Below are positions 42,210-51,195 of a stretch of DNA of 64,000 nt, piece by piece (position 1 is the first letter of the stretch; each line of letters opens with the position of its first letter). This stretch comes from Verrucomicrobiota bacterium. Lineage in GTDB: Bacteria > Verrucomicrobiota > Verrucomicrobiia > Chthoniobacterales > UBA10450. The stretch covers positions 12,920 to 76,919 of the forward strand of contig QHNH01000023.1 of the NCBI GenBank assembly GCA_003218375.1, read 5' to 3'. The position numbers and the translations under genes are program-made. The notes under the pieces were generated by a model, which saw only the letters and a list, made by a program, of their open reading frames with translations, was not told the origin of the DNA and did no database searches.

Positions 42210-42941
42210 CTAGAAATGCGTGCCCACGTACTCCCACATCTGGTGATGCCAGTAGGGCCATTCGTGTCCGCCTTTCGGGCCCCAGTCGTCCAGATGATGA
42301 GCTATGCCACGGCTCTTGAGTACCTCGGACATTCGGTAAGTCGGCCCGGGCATTTCCCACGGGCCACAGCCGGTCGCGAGATGGATGTCGCAACTCGCTA
42401 ACTGGTGGAGAAACCAGGGGTCGTTCTGGTTGGCCATATAGTCGACCGGGTTATTGAAGTAGAAGTTGTCGTCGTACATCCCGTCCATCGAGTCGCGCAT
42501 GTCGTAAACGCCGGAGAGCGCGTAGCAGCGCTTCACGCGGTCGGGATGCTTGAAGAGGGTGTTTGCCGCGTGATAGGCGCCGAGCGATGCGCCGTAGGTA
42601 GTAATCGGAATGCCGGGCGTCTGGCACTGCGAGTCGATAAAGGGGAAGACTTCGCTGGCCACATAGTCGTCGTACTGCGCCTGGAGCCAGCTCCGATGGA
42701 AGGGGTGCGCGCCCTTGTTTGCGAACGAATCGCTCTGGACTCCGTTGATGGAGAAGAATCGGATCCGCCCTTGCTCGATATAAGGACCGAGCGTGCGGAC
42801 CATCCCCTGGCCTTCCTGTTCATGCTCGTCGCCCATGCTGGTTGGGAAGGCGAGAATGGGCATGCCGTAATGACCGTAAACATTGACGCCCATGTCGCGG
42901 CTAAGACGATGTGAATACCAACTGTGATGGTCGCGTTGCAT
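42210..42941 (-). CDS. Alpha/beta-hydrolase esterase
   Basis: A 243-residue esterase (ATG at 42941; a longer TTG-initiated frame is less likely). The nucleophile elbow is G-A-S-L-G (TYGASLGAYHAANT), and the expected His lies in GPKGGHEWPYWHHQM near the C-terminus. Similar to putative esterase D/enterochelin-esterase-like proteins of the prokaryotic esterase family. No signal peptide; probably cytoplasmic. The palindrome P5 lies between it and the XRE gene. Substrate not inferable. Confidence 0.87.
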   Translation of the reverse strand: MQRDHHSWYSHRLSRDMGVNVYGHYGMPILAFPTSMGDEHEQEGQGMVRTLGPYIEQGRIRFFSINGVQSDSFANKGAHPFHRSWLQAQYDDYVASEVFPFIDSQCQTPGIPITTYGASLGAYHAANTLFKHPDRVKRCYALSGVYDMRDSMDGMYDDNFYFNNPVDYMANQNDPWFLHQLASCDIHLATGCGPWEMPGPTYRMSEVLKSRGIAHHLDDWGPKGGHEWPYWHHQMWEYVGTHF

Positions 42942-43516
42942 GGCTGGCGAGAATACCGGGTCGACGGTCTGGCTCAAGTCTGGTTTGGTCGAATAACGGC
43001 CGGGCAGTTAGCGGACAGTTGCGCCATAGCAAGCCTGCCAATCAAAAGCGCGCTCGACGCAAACATCAAGTCGATACCCAGGAGTGGGCTTGTGAACTTG
43101 ACCGCTTAAAGCGGTCGATTTCCAAACCGGCGCGCTGATATGCATCGTAAGCGGATTACGATGGATGCAGAATGGATAAGTGTTCTCCGAGATCGCGCGT
43201 CATCCGGACATCGGGCTCATCTAGTGTTTGGACAACGGCATTCCGGAGAGGCCGCTCATTTCGGCTCGAAACTGATTGGGCGATCAACGCGTGAACTTCG
43301 CCGATGGATCTGGCTGGTGCTTGGTGAGTGTCGGCCTAAGCGATGGCACAAGGCAATGCTAGCTCTTGAACGATATACGTGATTCACGTATAGCAGCGCA
43401 AAAGCGAGCCGCCGTTCTTAAGCCGGACGTGCGCGCTGTTTGGACGTATATCATCGCAAGAACGAACCGCGGTTCGCGAGCGGCGCAGAGCGCGAAGAAA
43501 CATCTTCAGCCGTCAG
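42942..43516. other. Long intergenic stretch with palindrome P6
   Basis: About 575 bases with short spurious frames only and no recognised gene. It contains palindrome P6 and leads into the comM remnant. It may be decayed coding DNA. Confidence 0.5.
43372..43394. repeat. 23-bp palindrome P6
   Basis: GATATACGTGA T TCACGTATAGC, one mismatch in the left arm. Confidence 0.85.
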
Positions 43517-43610
43517 ACCCATAGAGTGCGGTCGAACGTGCAGTATTGAATGGCTTCGCTGACGTGTTCGGGAGTGATGGAGTCGGATTTCGCGAGGTCG
43601 GCGATGGTGC
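43517..43610 (-). pseudogene. comM 3'-end remnant, copy 2
   Basis: Over 94 bases the strand repeats the last part of the intact comM gene (compare 45900-45992), roughly 85 percent identical, including the run TGGCTTCGCTGACGTGTTCG. It breaks off abruptly 10 bases before the stop codon of the beta-helix gene. Less similar to intact comM than the 32-kb copy. Confidence 0.8.
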
Positions 43611-43619
43611 AGTTACCCC

Positions 43620-45842
43620 TTAGGGCAACCCATAAACCTCTACGAGTGCAACACCGGTCGCGTTATCTTTTCCGCGAACGATCGCGGTGTAGGCTCCCGG
43701 CTCAAGCCTCGTGAGAATTGCGGACTCCTTATCGTCGATAGGTGCAAGACCCACGGTTGGGAGATCATCGTTTTGAGCGTCTGCCCAGTTATCATTACTC
43801 TGGATCAGGAGTCCGTTGCCATCGTGAAGCTCGAGGACTGGGTCTGGCAACGGATTGGCAATTCCGGCGGCTTTGAGCGAAGGCCCTATCGCGCGCACTA
43901 CGATCCGCGGATTCTCGTTGCCGTCGCCAAGAATAAAACCGCCGATGATAACGTTATCGCCGGTGCCGACGAAACCGCGCGCGCTGATGTTACCAAGCTT
44001 CGGATAGACACCATGATTAGGATCTGTGAAGCCGTAAACCTCGACGACTCCAATGCCTGTCGTATCGGCCTTCCCTCTCAAGACTGCGGTGTAAGGGGCA
44101 AAGCCAGCCGTTGAACGGAAAGGCGTGTTCGCGAAGCCGAATGGGACGATCGCCGATTCCAAGTCGTTAGTCGGTGCGAGACCGCTCTGTTGGATTGCGC
44201 TAGCCTGGCTCTGGTCGTCCTTCCAGTTATCGTCGAACATTTTCGCTCCGAACTGGTCATGAAATTCCAAGGTGGGATCAGCAAGGGCATTGAGCACACC
44301 CAGCGGCGTAAGCGATGGACCAATCCCACGCACTACGATCTGCCCATATTTCACCAGCAGACCACCGATAAGCGCGTTTTCCCCGGTACCGACCGCCGCA
44401 CGGGCCGAGAGGTTTTGTAAGTTCGCAGGATGACGAAAGAACTCTGAAGTGTTTCCGTTCGGGTCGGTGGCCGTAGCATTGAAAACGGCTTCGGCATCGG
44501 AAACCGAGAAGCTCGCCGAGAAGGCTGCATTTCCATTGCCATCCGTCATCACATTCCTGGAGCCGACATAGGTTTGCTCCGAGGTGATCAGGCTCTGCGA
44601 ATCGGTAAAAAATTGAAGAAGAAATTGGGTGTTCCCAGTGCTATGCAGCGTTCCCCTAACGGTGGTAATTCCACCCGGCGAAGTAGTCTGCGAAGCGATG
44701 ACAGGAAAACTCTGCCCGTTGTTGGAGTTGGCGCTGTAGAAAGTGATCCCGCGACCCGTGTTACTGTAAATGGAATTGGAAAGAATGCGGTTGCCCGTGC
44801 CGCCAACACCGACTCCGCCGCCGTTGAACGCGATCACGTTGCCGGCGCCCGGGTCCAATCCACCCACCGTCGAGTTCGAACTGATAAATATACTCATCGC
44901 TGCTGCCCGATTCCCAAGCGGCGTCACTCCATCCGCTGCGGTCCCGATGCGGTTGCCCTGGACTAATCCTCGGTCGGCGTGACCTAACACATGGTAGGCC
45001 ACCTCGTACCCCAGCTGGATGCCGCCCTCGTTGCCGGAGATGAGGTTGCCTACACCGGCGGAGGTTCCGCCCACTACAGCATCGCTGGCTGCTACGGCGA
45101 TTCCAGTGCCGTTGCCGACGGCTCGCATCCCAGTCGCATCGGTTCCAATGTAGTTGCCCACGAGCACTGCCGCTGGGTATTGAATTTCGATTCCCGAGTT
45201 GTTTCCTGAGATCACATTTCTCGCCGCTGGGTCATTGCCTCCGATTATTGATTGCGCAGCTTCGACCCGAACCCCGGTATAATTTGCCGTCGGAGTAACA
45301 CCGTCCGGCTTGAGACCAATAAAATTACCCTGAATCACATTTCCGGTTCCCGCGCCTCGTAATTGAATTCCGAAGCCCCCAAGCACGCGAAAAATGAAAG
45401 GATCCGACGAGGGGTCGTATTGGAATCCAGTGAGGGAAAGACCGCGAACAAGGCAGTTCGAGCCCGATATCACAAGGCCTCTGCCGTTGCGCTTCACTAA
45501 TCCGCCATCGAGTTGGATCAAAATGACGGCGTTATTTCCGACGCTCAAAGTATTCGGTTTTGCGCCAGGCTGAGTGTAGCCATCTACAATTACCGAGTCG
45601 GTAATCTCGGGGAGCGAGCTTTGGGATAAGTCGATGAGATGGACGCCTGAACCTGGAATATTAAAGACAATCGTGTCCTGACCGGTGTGCGCATTGGAAT
45701 CGGTGATCGCCTGCGTGAGTGAACCGGGGCCGCTCGGGCTCGTGGTCGTCACTATATAGTTGTCAGCTCGGGTGGCGCTCACTGCTCCGAGAAGAAAAAG
45801 GCCAAGGGCAGCGGTTAGGATTCTCCGACGATTCGGATTCAT
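43620..45842 (-). CDS. Secreted right-handed beta-helix protein with two C-terminal repeat modules
   Basis: A 740-residue secreted protein (signal peptide AALGLFLLGAVSATRA). Residues about 130-380 carry pectate-lyase/parallel-beta-helix repeats (NVIQGNFIGL, NVISGNNSGI, LISGNEGGI, RILSNSIYSN). The last 260 residues hold two copies of a module of about 110 residues with NLSARA, GTG-N-IGG, RAIGPSL, the pattern D-P-L-E-HD, and AIVRGK and VEVYG, a repeat typical of Verrucomicrobial surface proteins. Probably a cell-surface glycan-binding or adhesive protein; the beta-helix lacks obvious catalytic residues. Sits between two comM-derived ends. Confidence 0.85.
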   Translation of the reverse strand: MNPNRRRILTAALGLFLLGAVSATRADNYIVTTTSPSGPGSLTQAITDSNAHTGQDTIVFNIPGSGVHLIDLSQSSLPEITDSVIVDGYTQPGAKPNTLSVGNNAVILIQLDGGLVKRNGRGLVISGSNCLVRGLSLTGFQYDPSSDPFIFRVLGGFGIQLRGAGTGNVIQGNFIGLKPDGVTPTANYTGVRVEAAQSIIGGNDPAARNVISGNNSGIEIQYPAAVLVGNYIGTDATGMRAVGNGTGIAVAASDAVVGGTSAGVGNLISGNEGGIQLGYEVAYHVLGHADRGLVQGNRIGTAADGVTPLGNRAAAMSIFISSNSTVGGLDPGAGNVIAFNGGGVGVGGTGNRILSNSIYSNTGRGITFYSANSNNGQSFPVIASQTTSPGGITTVRGTLHSTGNTQFLLQFFTDSQSLITSEQTYVGSRNVMTDGNGNAAFSASFSVSDAEAVFNATATDPNGNTSEFFRHPANLQNLSARAAVGTGENALIGGLLVKYGQIVVRGIGPSLTPLGVLNALADPTLEFHDQFGAKMFDDNWKDDQSQASAIQQSGLAPTNDLESAIVPFGFANTPFRSTAGFAPYTAVLRGKADTTGIGVVEVYGFTDPNHGVYPKLGNISARGFVGTGDNVIIGGFILGDGNENPRIVVRAIGPSLKAAGIANPLPDPVLELHDGNGLLIQSNDNWADAQNDDLPTVGLAPIDDKESAILTRLEPGAYTAIVRGKDNATGVALVEVYGLP

Positions 45843-45896
45843 GAGGAAGGGCCCTCTTTTTACGTATTTTCGAGGTCACTGCAAGCAGAAACCAAA

Positions 45897-47432
45897 TCAA
45901 ACCCAGAGCGTCCGGTCGAAGGTGCGATATTGGATGGCTTCGCTGACGTGTTCGGGGGTGATGGCGTCGACTTGGGCGAGATCGGCGATGGTGCGGGAGA
46001 CTTTCAGGATTCGGTCGTAAGCGCGAGCGCTCAGGTTTAATTCAGTCATCGCGACGCGGATCAGTTCCTGGGATTCGTCGCTGAGTTTGCAGTGCTGTTT
46101 GATCTGGCGCGGACCCATTCGGGCGTTGCAGTTTACTTTCGCGTCGGAACGAAAACGGCCGTGTTGTTTTTCGCGGGCGCGCTGGACGCGATCGCGGATC
46201 GCAGCGGATGGTTCTTCAGTGCGCGTGCTGGAAATGTCGCGGTATTCGACGGCGGGAACCTCGATGTGGAGATCGATGCGATCGAGGAGCGGGCCGGAGA
46301 TGCGCTGGCGATAACGCTGCACTTGGACCGGACCGCAGCGGCATTCGCGCTTCAGATCGCCGAAGTATCCGCACGGACATGGGTTCATCGCGGCGACGAG
46401 CATGAACTCGGATGGGAACGTGACGCTGCCGGCGGCGCGCGAGACGGTGACCTTTCCATCCTCCAATGGCTGCCGCATGACTTCGAGCGTCGAGCGTTTG
46501 AACTCCGGTAGTTCATCGAGAAAGAGAACGCCGTGATGGGCGAGGCTCACTTCACCGGGCTGGGGAATGGCGGAGCCGCCGAGCAAACCGACATCGGAAA
46601 TGGTGTGATGCGGCGAGCGAAACGGCCGGGTGGACACGAATGCCTCTTCGCCGCTGAGCATTCCCGAGATGCTGTGGATCTTCGTGCTCTCGATCGCTTC
46701 TTCGAGCGACATCGGCGGCATGATGGTGGCAATCCGTTTCGACAACATCGATTTGCCGGAACCGGGCGGACCGATCATGAGCAGGTTGTGTCCGCCGGCG
46801 ACGGCAACCTCGATTGCGCGTTTCACGTGCCCCTGCCCTTTCACGTCGCTGAAATCGACCTCGTAATTTTTGTGGGTGGCGAAGAACGAAGTGAGATCGC
46901 CATAAGTTGGCGCGATGAGCGATTCCCCGCGGACGAACTCGAAGGTCTGGCGCAGATTGTGGACGCCGTAGACCGTGATTCCTTCCACCATCGCGGCCTC
47001 ATGCGCGTTCGTGGCCGGAACGAAAATGGCCTCTTTCTTTTGCCGCCGCGCTTCCAGCGCCACGGGTAAGACGCCTTTCACCGGACGCACCCCGCCATCC
47101 AGGGCCAGCTCGCCAACGAAGCTAAATTTCTGGAACGGCGCCTGTTCCAGTTCCTCGGCGACGGCGATCATGCCAAGCGCGATAGGAAGATCGAAACTCG
47201 GGCCTTCTTTCTTTATGTCGGCTGGCGCGAGATTGATCGTGGTCCGTCCCCGGGGCCAGTAATAGCCGCTGTTACTGATCGCGGTCGTGACGCGATCGCG
47301 GCTTTCTTTTACCGCGGCATCGGGCAGGCCAACAATGATGATCTTGGGCTCTCCCCGCGCGCCGTTGACCTCGATCTCCACCTCGTAGGCATCGACTCCA
47401 TAAACAGCAGCGGAGTAAATTTTGGCGAGCAT
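45897..47432 (-). CDS. comM: ComM/YifB-family AAA ATPase (Mg-chelatase-like)
   Basis: A 511-residue helicase-like AAA ATPase with N-terminal Lon-like domain (start at ATG 47432, [18 protein letters not shown]). Motifs: Walker [10 protein letters not shown], Walker [11 protein letters not shown], and the C-terminal Mg-chelatase helix ending ([20 protein letters not shown]). In transformable species ComM is a DNA helicase that promotes branch migration during natural transformation. Its 3' end exists in two further degenerate copies at 43517 and 32081, so this gene is a rearrangement or integration point. The AAA core is intact. Confidence 0.93.
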   Translation of the reverse strand: MLAKIYSAAVYGVDAYEVEIEVNGARGEPKIIIVGLPDAAVKESRDRVTTAISNSGYYWPRGRTTINLAPADIKKEGPSFDLPIALGMIAVAEELEQAPFQKFSFVGELALDGGVRPVKGVLPVALEARRQKKEAIFVPATNAHEAAMVEGITVYGVHNLRQTFEFVRGESLIAPTYGDLTSFFATHKNYEVDFSDVKGQGHVKRAIEVAVAGGHNLLMIGPPGSGKSMLSKRIATIMPPMSLEEAIESTKIHSISGMLSGEEAFVSTRPFRSPHHTISDVGLLGGSAIPQPGEVSLAHHGVLFLDELPEFKRSTLEVMRQPLEDGKVTVSRAAGSVTFPSEFMLVAAMNPCPCGYFGDLKRECRCGPVQVQRYRQRISGPLLDRIDLHIEVPAVEYRDISSTRTEEPSAAIRDRVQRAREKQHGRFRSDAKVNCNARMGPRQIKQHCKLSDESQELIRVAMTELNLSARAYDRILKVSRTIADLAQVDAITPEHVSEAIQYRTFDRTLWV

Positions 47433-47587
47433 GGGAGGAGCGCCAAAAAACGTGGCAGAAACCTCAGCGCGAGAAAAGATCAATCGGCGGGACGGCACCA
47501 ACGCGGCTATGCGCTCCTCTCACGCCGCCCGCAGGGCGGCGGCTACAGAAGAAGACGATGCGTGGAGCGCTTGCTTAGCCGCCAATT
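47433..47587. other. Intergenic gap with a GGCTACAG-type hairpin
   Basis: The gap between comM and the cytochrome-like pseudogene holds the hairpin described at 47523-47548 and no gene. Confidence 0.5.
47523..47548. repeat. Hairpin repeat (GGCTACAG family)
   Basis: CGCCGCCC GCA GGGCGGCG (8-base stem, 3-base loop) followed by GCTACAG. Same family as at 2128 and 26308. Confidence 0.6.
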
Positions 47588-48330
47588 CTATTTCTTCGGG
47601 CACGGCGTCGGCGTGGGGATCGGGCCGGTCGCCGGGATGGAGTCCAACAGAGCGTGACTGAGATTAATGTTCTTCCCCGGGTATTTCTTCGGTGCGGAGG
47701 TGGAACCACCGGTGTTATGGCACATGAAACAATTCGCCATCCGGTTGTGGTTAAAATTATTTTGCGGCCCCTGGAAATAGGTTTCGAGGGTCGCATTCGC
47801 GAGATTGACCGAAGCGATGCCTTGTTTCTCGAGTTGGCTGACTCCGGGCTGAAGCGTGCATGCTTCGAGCCAAAGCGTGCCGATGAGTTTGTAATTGGCC
47901 CAGACAGTTTCCTTCGGTTCCGGCGGATTGGACGTGTTCATATGGGCCATTCCGCCCTGCGCCCCTGAATTGATCTGAACGATGTCGTAAGTCCGCGCCG
48001 CATCCGCCCCACCAGTGGCGAATTGGCGGAAGACGTTGGTGACCGGCGCTACGGTTTGTTTGATCGGATCGCTCACTTTCAACCCGGCGGCCCGCACGTT
48101 GCAGGCATTGGCCGGCGTGTTCGCGGCGTAGAACGTGAAACTCTGGTTGCTCACGGGATCCGTCGAGTTGTAAGCCATGCCCGGCGGCAGATTCGGGCGC
48201 ATTTTGCTCTTGCTCGAAGGTCCCCGAAAGAAATTCCGGGTGGTTCGCGGTCACACCCACCACATGAAGTCCGACAAGCGCGACCGTGACAGGGCGCGTC
48301 TTTCCGCTCGGATCCGAACGGGGTGTGTTT
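47588..48330 (-). pseudogene. Cytochrome-c-like protein pseudogene with frameshift
   Basis: The main frame (47588-48202, 204 codons) encodes a protein with a CxxCH motif (NCFMCHN) near the C-terminus and the family-like end SHALLDSIP, but lacks a normal N-terminus. The upstream part is recovered only in another frame: VTVALVGLHVVGVTANHPEFL precedes TFEQ, so a one-base shift near 48215 broke the gene. An in-frame stop lies further upstream in that frame too. Probably once a secreted heme-binding or haem c family protein; now decayed. Confidence 0.7.
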
Positions 48331-48681
48331 CATGAGGGTTTGGGGTCGGGGTTGAAGCTGACGATAACTCCCTCACGCCTCAGTTATCGGAGCGATTGTT
48401 TCTGAAGATCGCGCCGAGGAAAGAACAATCGGGCCGGTTTTGGCCAACATTCGCGCGGTCGCGACAATCAGCCGCAAAAACCGCCGAACCTCTGCGAAAC
48501 CAGCAGGTTAAATCACGGTTTGAGTATTATTGAACAAGACCCGTCCAAAGGCTGTCAGTAATGCGAATATTTAATATTTAACGTTGTTAACTACTTGCGG
48601 AAATGTTAAAACGAGAAATCGACGCGCCTTCCCCAAGTGTGGCAACGGGAAAAACCAAGGCGGGTCCCCCTCACCCTTTCG
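48331..48681. other. Upstream region of the sigma factor gene
   Basis: About 350 bases without a supported gene. The last 150 bases are AT-rich (GAATATTTAATATTTAACGTT near 48565) and probably carry the sigma-factor promoter; no -35/-10 pair is claimed. Confidence 0.4.
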
Positions 48682-49548
48682 ATGAAAAGTTATATGGCTG
48701 CTGAAGATAGCGATACTGGAATAAAGATTTACCTGCGCGAGATCGGGCAAATCCCGCTCCTTACTCCCGACCAGGAGATCGAGCTGGCCGCCAAGATCAA
48801 GAAGGGCGACCGCGAGGCGCGCGCCCTCATGATCCGGTCCAATTTGCGGCTCGTGGTCAAGATCGCGCACGATTACGCAAACCTTGGTCTGCCGCTGCTC
48901 GACCTCATTTCCGAGGGCAACATCGGCTTGATGAAGGCGGTCGAGCGTTTCGATCCGGCGAAGGGTGGAAAGCTCAGCACGTATGCCGCCTGGTGGATCA
49001 AGCAATCGATCAAGCGCGCCCTGGCGAACCAGAGCAAGACAATCCGTTTGCCGGTCCATCTCGTGGACAAGATTTCGAAGATGCGCCGCGTCTCGCTCCA
49101 GATGAGTGAGGAACTCGGGCGCGAACCGACTGACGACGAGCTGGGCGAAGAGATCGGCATCGCGAGCGGCAAGGTGTCGCAGCTCAAGACGGTCTCGATC
49201 CGGCCGGCGTCGCTCGATGCGCCGATCAGCGACGACGATTCGACGGAATTCGGTGAGATCGTGGGGGACGAAGAAGCGCAGACGCCGTTCGAATTGCTCC
49301 GCGACAAGAATCTGCGCAACGAAGTGGGCGGATTGCTCGACGTCCTCGACGATCGCGAGCGGAAAATTATCTTCTCGCGGTTCGGGCTCGATGGCGGCAA
49401 GCCCAAGACGCTCGAGGAAGTTGGCAAGAAATTCGGCGTGACCCGCGAGCGGATTCGCCAGCTCCAGAACATCGCGCTTTCGAAGCTGCGCCGCGCGCTC
49501 AGCAAGAAAGAGCGCCCGGTGGACGTAGAGCTGCCGGTCGAGGCGTAA
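48682..49548 (+). CDS. RNA polymerase sigma-70 family factor (RpoD-like)
   Basis: A 288-residue sigma factor without region 1.1, starting at the ATG at 48682. Region 1.2 (IKIYLREIGQIPLLTPDQE), region 2 (LPLLDLISEGNIGLMKAVER, then YAAWWIKQSIKRAL), region 3 and region 4 with HTH (TLEEVGKKFGVTRERIRQLQ) are all present and well conserved. It may be the principal factor of this organism or a group 2 paralogue; without the genome this cannot be told. It ends 23 bases upstream of a classic terminator. Confidence 0.93.
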   Translation: MKSYMAAEDSDTGIKIYLREIGQIPLLTPDQEIELAAKIKKGDREARALMIRSNLRLVVKIAHDYANLGLPLLDLISEGNIGLMKAVERFDPAKGGKLSTYAAWWIKQSIKRALANQSKTIRLPVHLVDKISKMRRVSLQMSEELGREPTDDELGEEIGIASGKVSQLKTVSIRPASLDAPISDDDSTEFGEIVGDEEAQTPFELLRDKNLRNEVGGLLDVLDDRERKIIFSRFGLDGGKPKTLEEVGKKFGVTRERIRQLQNIALSKLRRALSKKERPVDVELPVEA

Positions 49549-49570
49549 CGAGTCGGCGAGCAGAAATTTC

Positions 49571-49607
49571 AAAACGCGCGGAGGGAAACTTCCGCGCGTT
49601 TTTGTTT
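49571..49607 (+). terminator. Rho-independent terminator after the sigma gene
   Basis: AAAACGCGCGGA (49571-49582) pairs with TCCGCGCGTTTTT (49591-49603) around an 8-base loop and is followed by TGTTTT. A canonical GC stem with T-run, 23 bases after the stop codon. Confidence 0.88.
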
Positions 49608-49610
49608 TCT

Positions 49611-49694
49611 CGGAGGGACGTGCTTCCGCGCGTCCCAAATATTTCGGCGGCGAGTCTCAACAAAGTGGGACGTGCGGAAGCACGTCCCTCCGAG
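49611..49694. repeat. Palindromic repeat, GGGACGTGC type, copy 2
   Basis: CGGAGGGACGTGC and its complement GCACGTCCCTCCG enclose about 55 bases with inner stems (CGTGCTTCCGCGCG). Same design as 3303-3382. Lies between the sigma-factor terminator and pyruvate kinase. Confidence 0.85.
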
Positions 49695-49699
49695 GCTGG

Positions 49700-51103
49700 T
49701 TATTCCGCCTGCCGCAATTGAACGCAATCCACCTTGTCCCGACCCCCGAGCAGATCCGTCAGGACAATGAGATTGTCGCCGCGAGTCGTCAGCTTTTCCC
49801 GTCGCAGATATTTGATTGCTGATTCAATCGTGACATTTGGGTCCTGAGCGAACTCGAGCATCACGGGGTGCGTTCCCCAGCTGATCACGATTTGGCGGAA
49901 GACCTCCTCATTGGACGTAAACGCGAAGATCGGCGCGTTCTCCGGGCGCAGGTTGGAAACGTAACGCGCCATCGTCCCATGGTGCGTGAAGACGACCAGA
50001 TTCGCTCGCGGCAACGAGTTCGCCAGGACGACGGCGGACGCGCATGTTTTCTGGCGCGCGTCCTCGAGAATCGCGTCCTTGCCGTAACCAGCGCCGCCGC
50101 TCCGCTCGATCCGGCGCGCGACGCGATCGAAAACCTGCACGCATTCCACCGGATAACGGCCGGTTGAAGTTTCCCCGCTCAGCATGATCGCGTCCGCCTG
50201 CTCGAACACCGCGTTGGCCACATCGGTGATTTCCGCCCGCGTTGGAACCGGGTTCTCGATCATCGATTCGAGCATATGCGTCGCGACTATGACCGGCTTG
50301 CCGATCCGCAGACACTGCTTCACGATCTTGCGCTGGATGATCGGCAATTCTTCCATCGGGCATTCGATCCCGAGATCGCCGCGCGCGATCATGACCACGT
50401 CCGCTGCGTCGATCATCTGGCCGATGTGACGCACCGCAGATTGGTCCTCGATTTTCGCCACCACCTGGGCACGGCTCCGCGCCTTCTTCAAAACGCGCCG
50501 CAGTTCCTGCAGATCACTTTTCTTCCGGGCAAAACTCAGCGCCACAAAATCGACCTTCAGCTCCACTCCGAGCGCAATGTCTTCGAGATCCTTTTGGGTC
50601 AGCGGCGGCAGGTTCACCCGGACGCCCGGGAGATTGATGTGGCGACGTGATCCGAGGACGCCCTTCGTGAGGACTTTGCAGCGAATCCGGTTGCGCCTTT
50701 TTTTCAGGACCAGCAATCGGATCACGCCGTTATCAACCAGCACGATGTCGCCGACGGATATGTCGTTAACCAGGCCCTCGTAGTTTACGTCGACGGAATA
50801 TTTTTCTTCGCTCTTCGCGCCGCGGACGGTGAATTCGAGAATGTCTCCCGGCTTTAGTTTCAGGTTCGATTTCAATTCGCCGGTGCGAATCGCCGGCCCC
50901 TGGGTGTCGAGGAGGATCGCCACCGGTCGTGGAATTTCTGAAGCGATCTTCCGGATGCGCGGAACGATTTCACGCACCCATTCATGTTTCGCGTGGCTCA
51001 TGTTGAACCGGAAAATATCCGCTCCGGCGCTGAGCAACCCCCGCAAGGTCTCCGGCTTTTCCGTGGCCGGGCCAAGGGTGCAAATGATTTTCGTCTTCCG
51101 CAT
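49700..51103 (-). CDS. pyk: Pyruvate kinase
   Basis: A 467-residue pyruvate kinase, last ATP-forming step of glycolysis. Motifs: RFNMSHAKHEWV near 32-43, catalytic Lys217 in VVAKIE, RGDLGIECP (241-249, metal and PEP site), THMLESM (275-281, usually TQMLESM) and LSGETSTGRYPVE (308-320). Length is normal for a bacterial pyk without extra domain. Converges on the repeat and sigma gene; divergent from the methyltransferase gene at 51196. Confidence 0.97.
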   Translation of the reverse strand: MRKTKIICTLGPATEKPETLRGLLSAGADIFRFNMSHAKHEWVREIVPRIRKIASEIPRPVAILLDTQGPAIRTGELKSNLKLKPGDILEFTVRGAKSEEKYSVDVNYEGLVNDISVGDIVLVDNGVIRLLVLKKRRNRIRCKVLTKGVLGSRRHINLPGVRVNLPPLTQKDLEDIALGVELKVDFVALSFARKKSDLQELRRVLKKARSRAQVVAKIEDQSAVRHIGQMIDAADVVMIARGDLGIECPMEELPIIQRKIVKQCLRIGKPVIVATHMLESMIENPVPTRAEITDVANAVFEQADAIMLSGETSTGRYPVECVQVFDRVARRIERSGGAGYGKDAILEDARQKTCASAVVLANSLPRANLVVFTHHGTMARYVSNLRPENAPIFAFTSNEEVFRQIVISWGTHPVMLEFAQDPNVTIESAIKYLRREKLTTRGDNLIVLTDLLGGRDKVDCVQLRQAE

Positions 51104-51195
51104 CCGACTCAGGATTGAAGCTCAGGCCAGGAATGCAAGGCGCTTTTCGATAACGCGGTTGCGAACCATGGGCAGGCGAGGTTCACTGGCTGGCG

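Noticed and set aside
43346-43362. Second sigma-54 promoter (TGGCACAAGGCAATGC)
   Set aside because: GG to GC spacing is one base too long and TTGC is replaced by ATGC; no gene is suitably placed downstream.
42911-43382. Short frames between the esterase and the comM remnant as genes
   Set aside because: Arg/Trp-rich, no motif, no ribosome site; treated as decayed or non-coding DNA.
39429-43394. Regularly recurring palindromes as a CRISPR array
   Set aside because: Spacing is irregular (166 to about 2090 bases), spacers are duplicated rather than unique, and no cas gene is present.
48571-49638. 355-codon minus frame antisense to the sigma factor
   Set aside because: Antisense shadow caused by high GC at third positions; no known domain.
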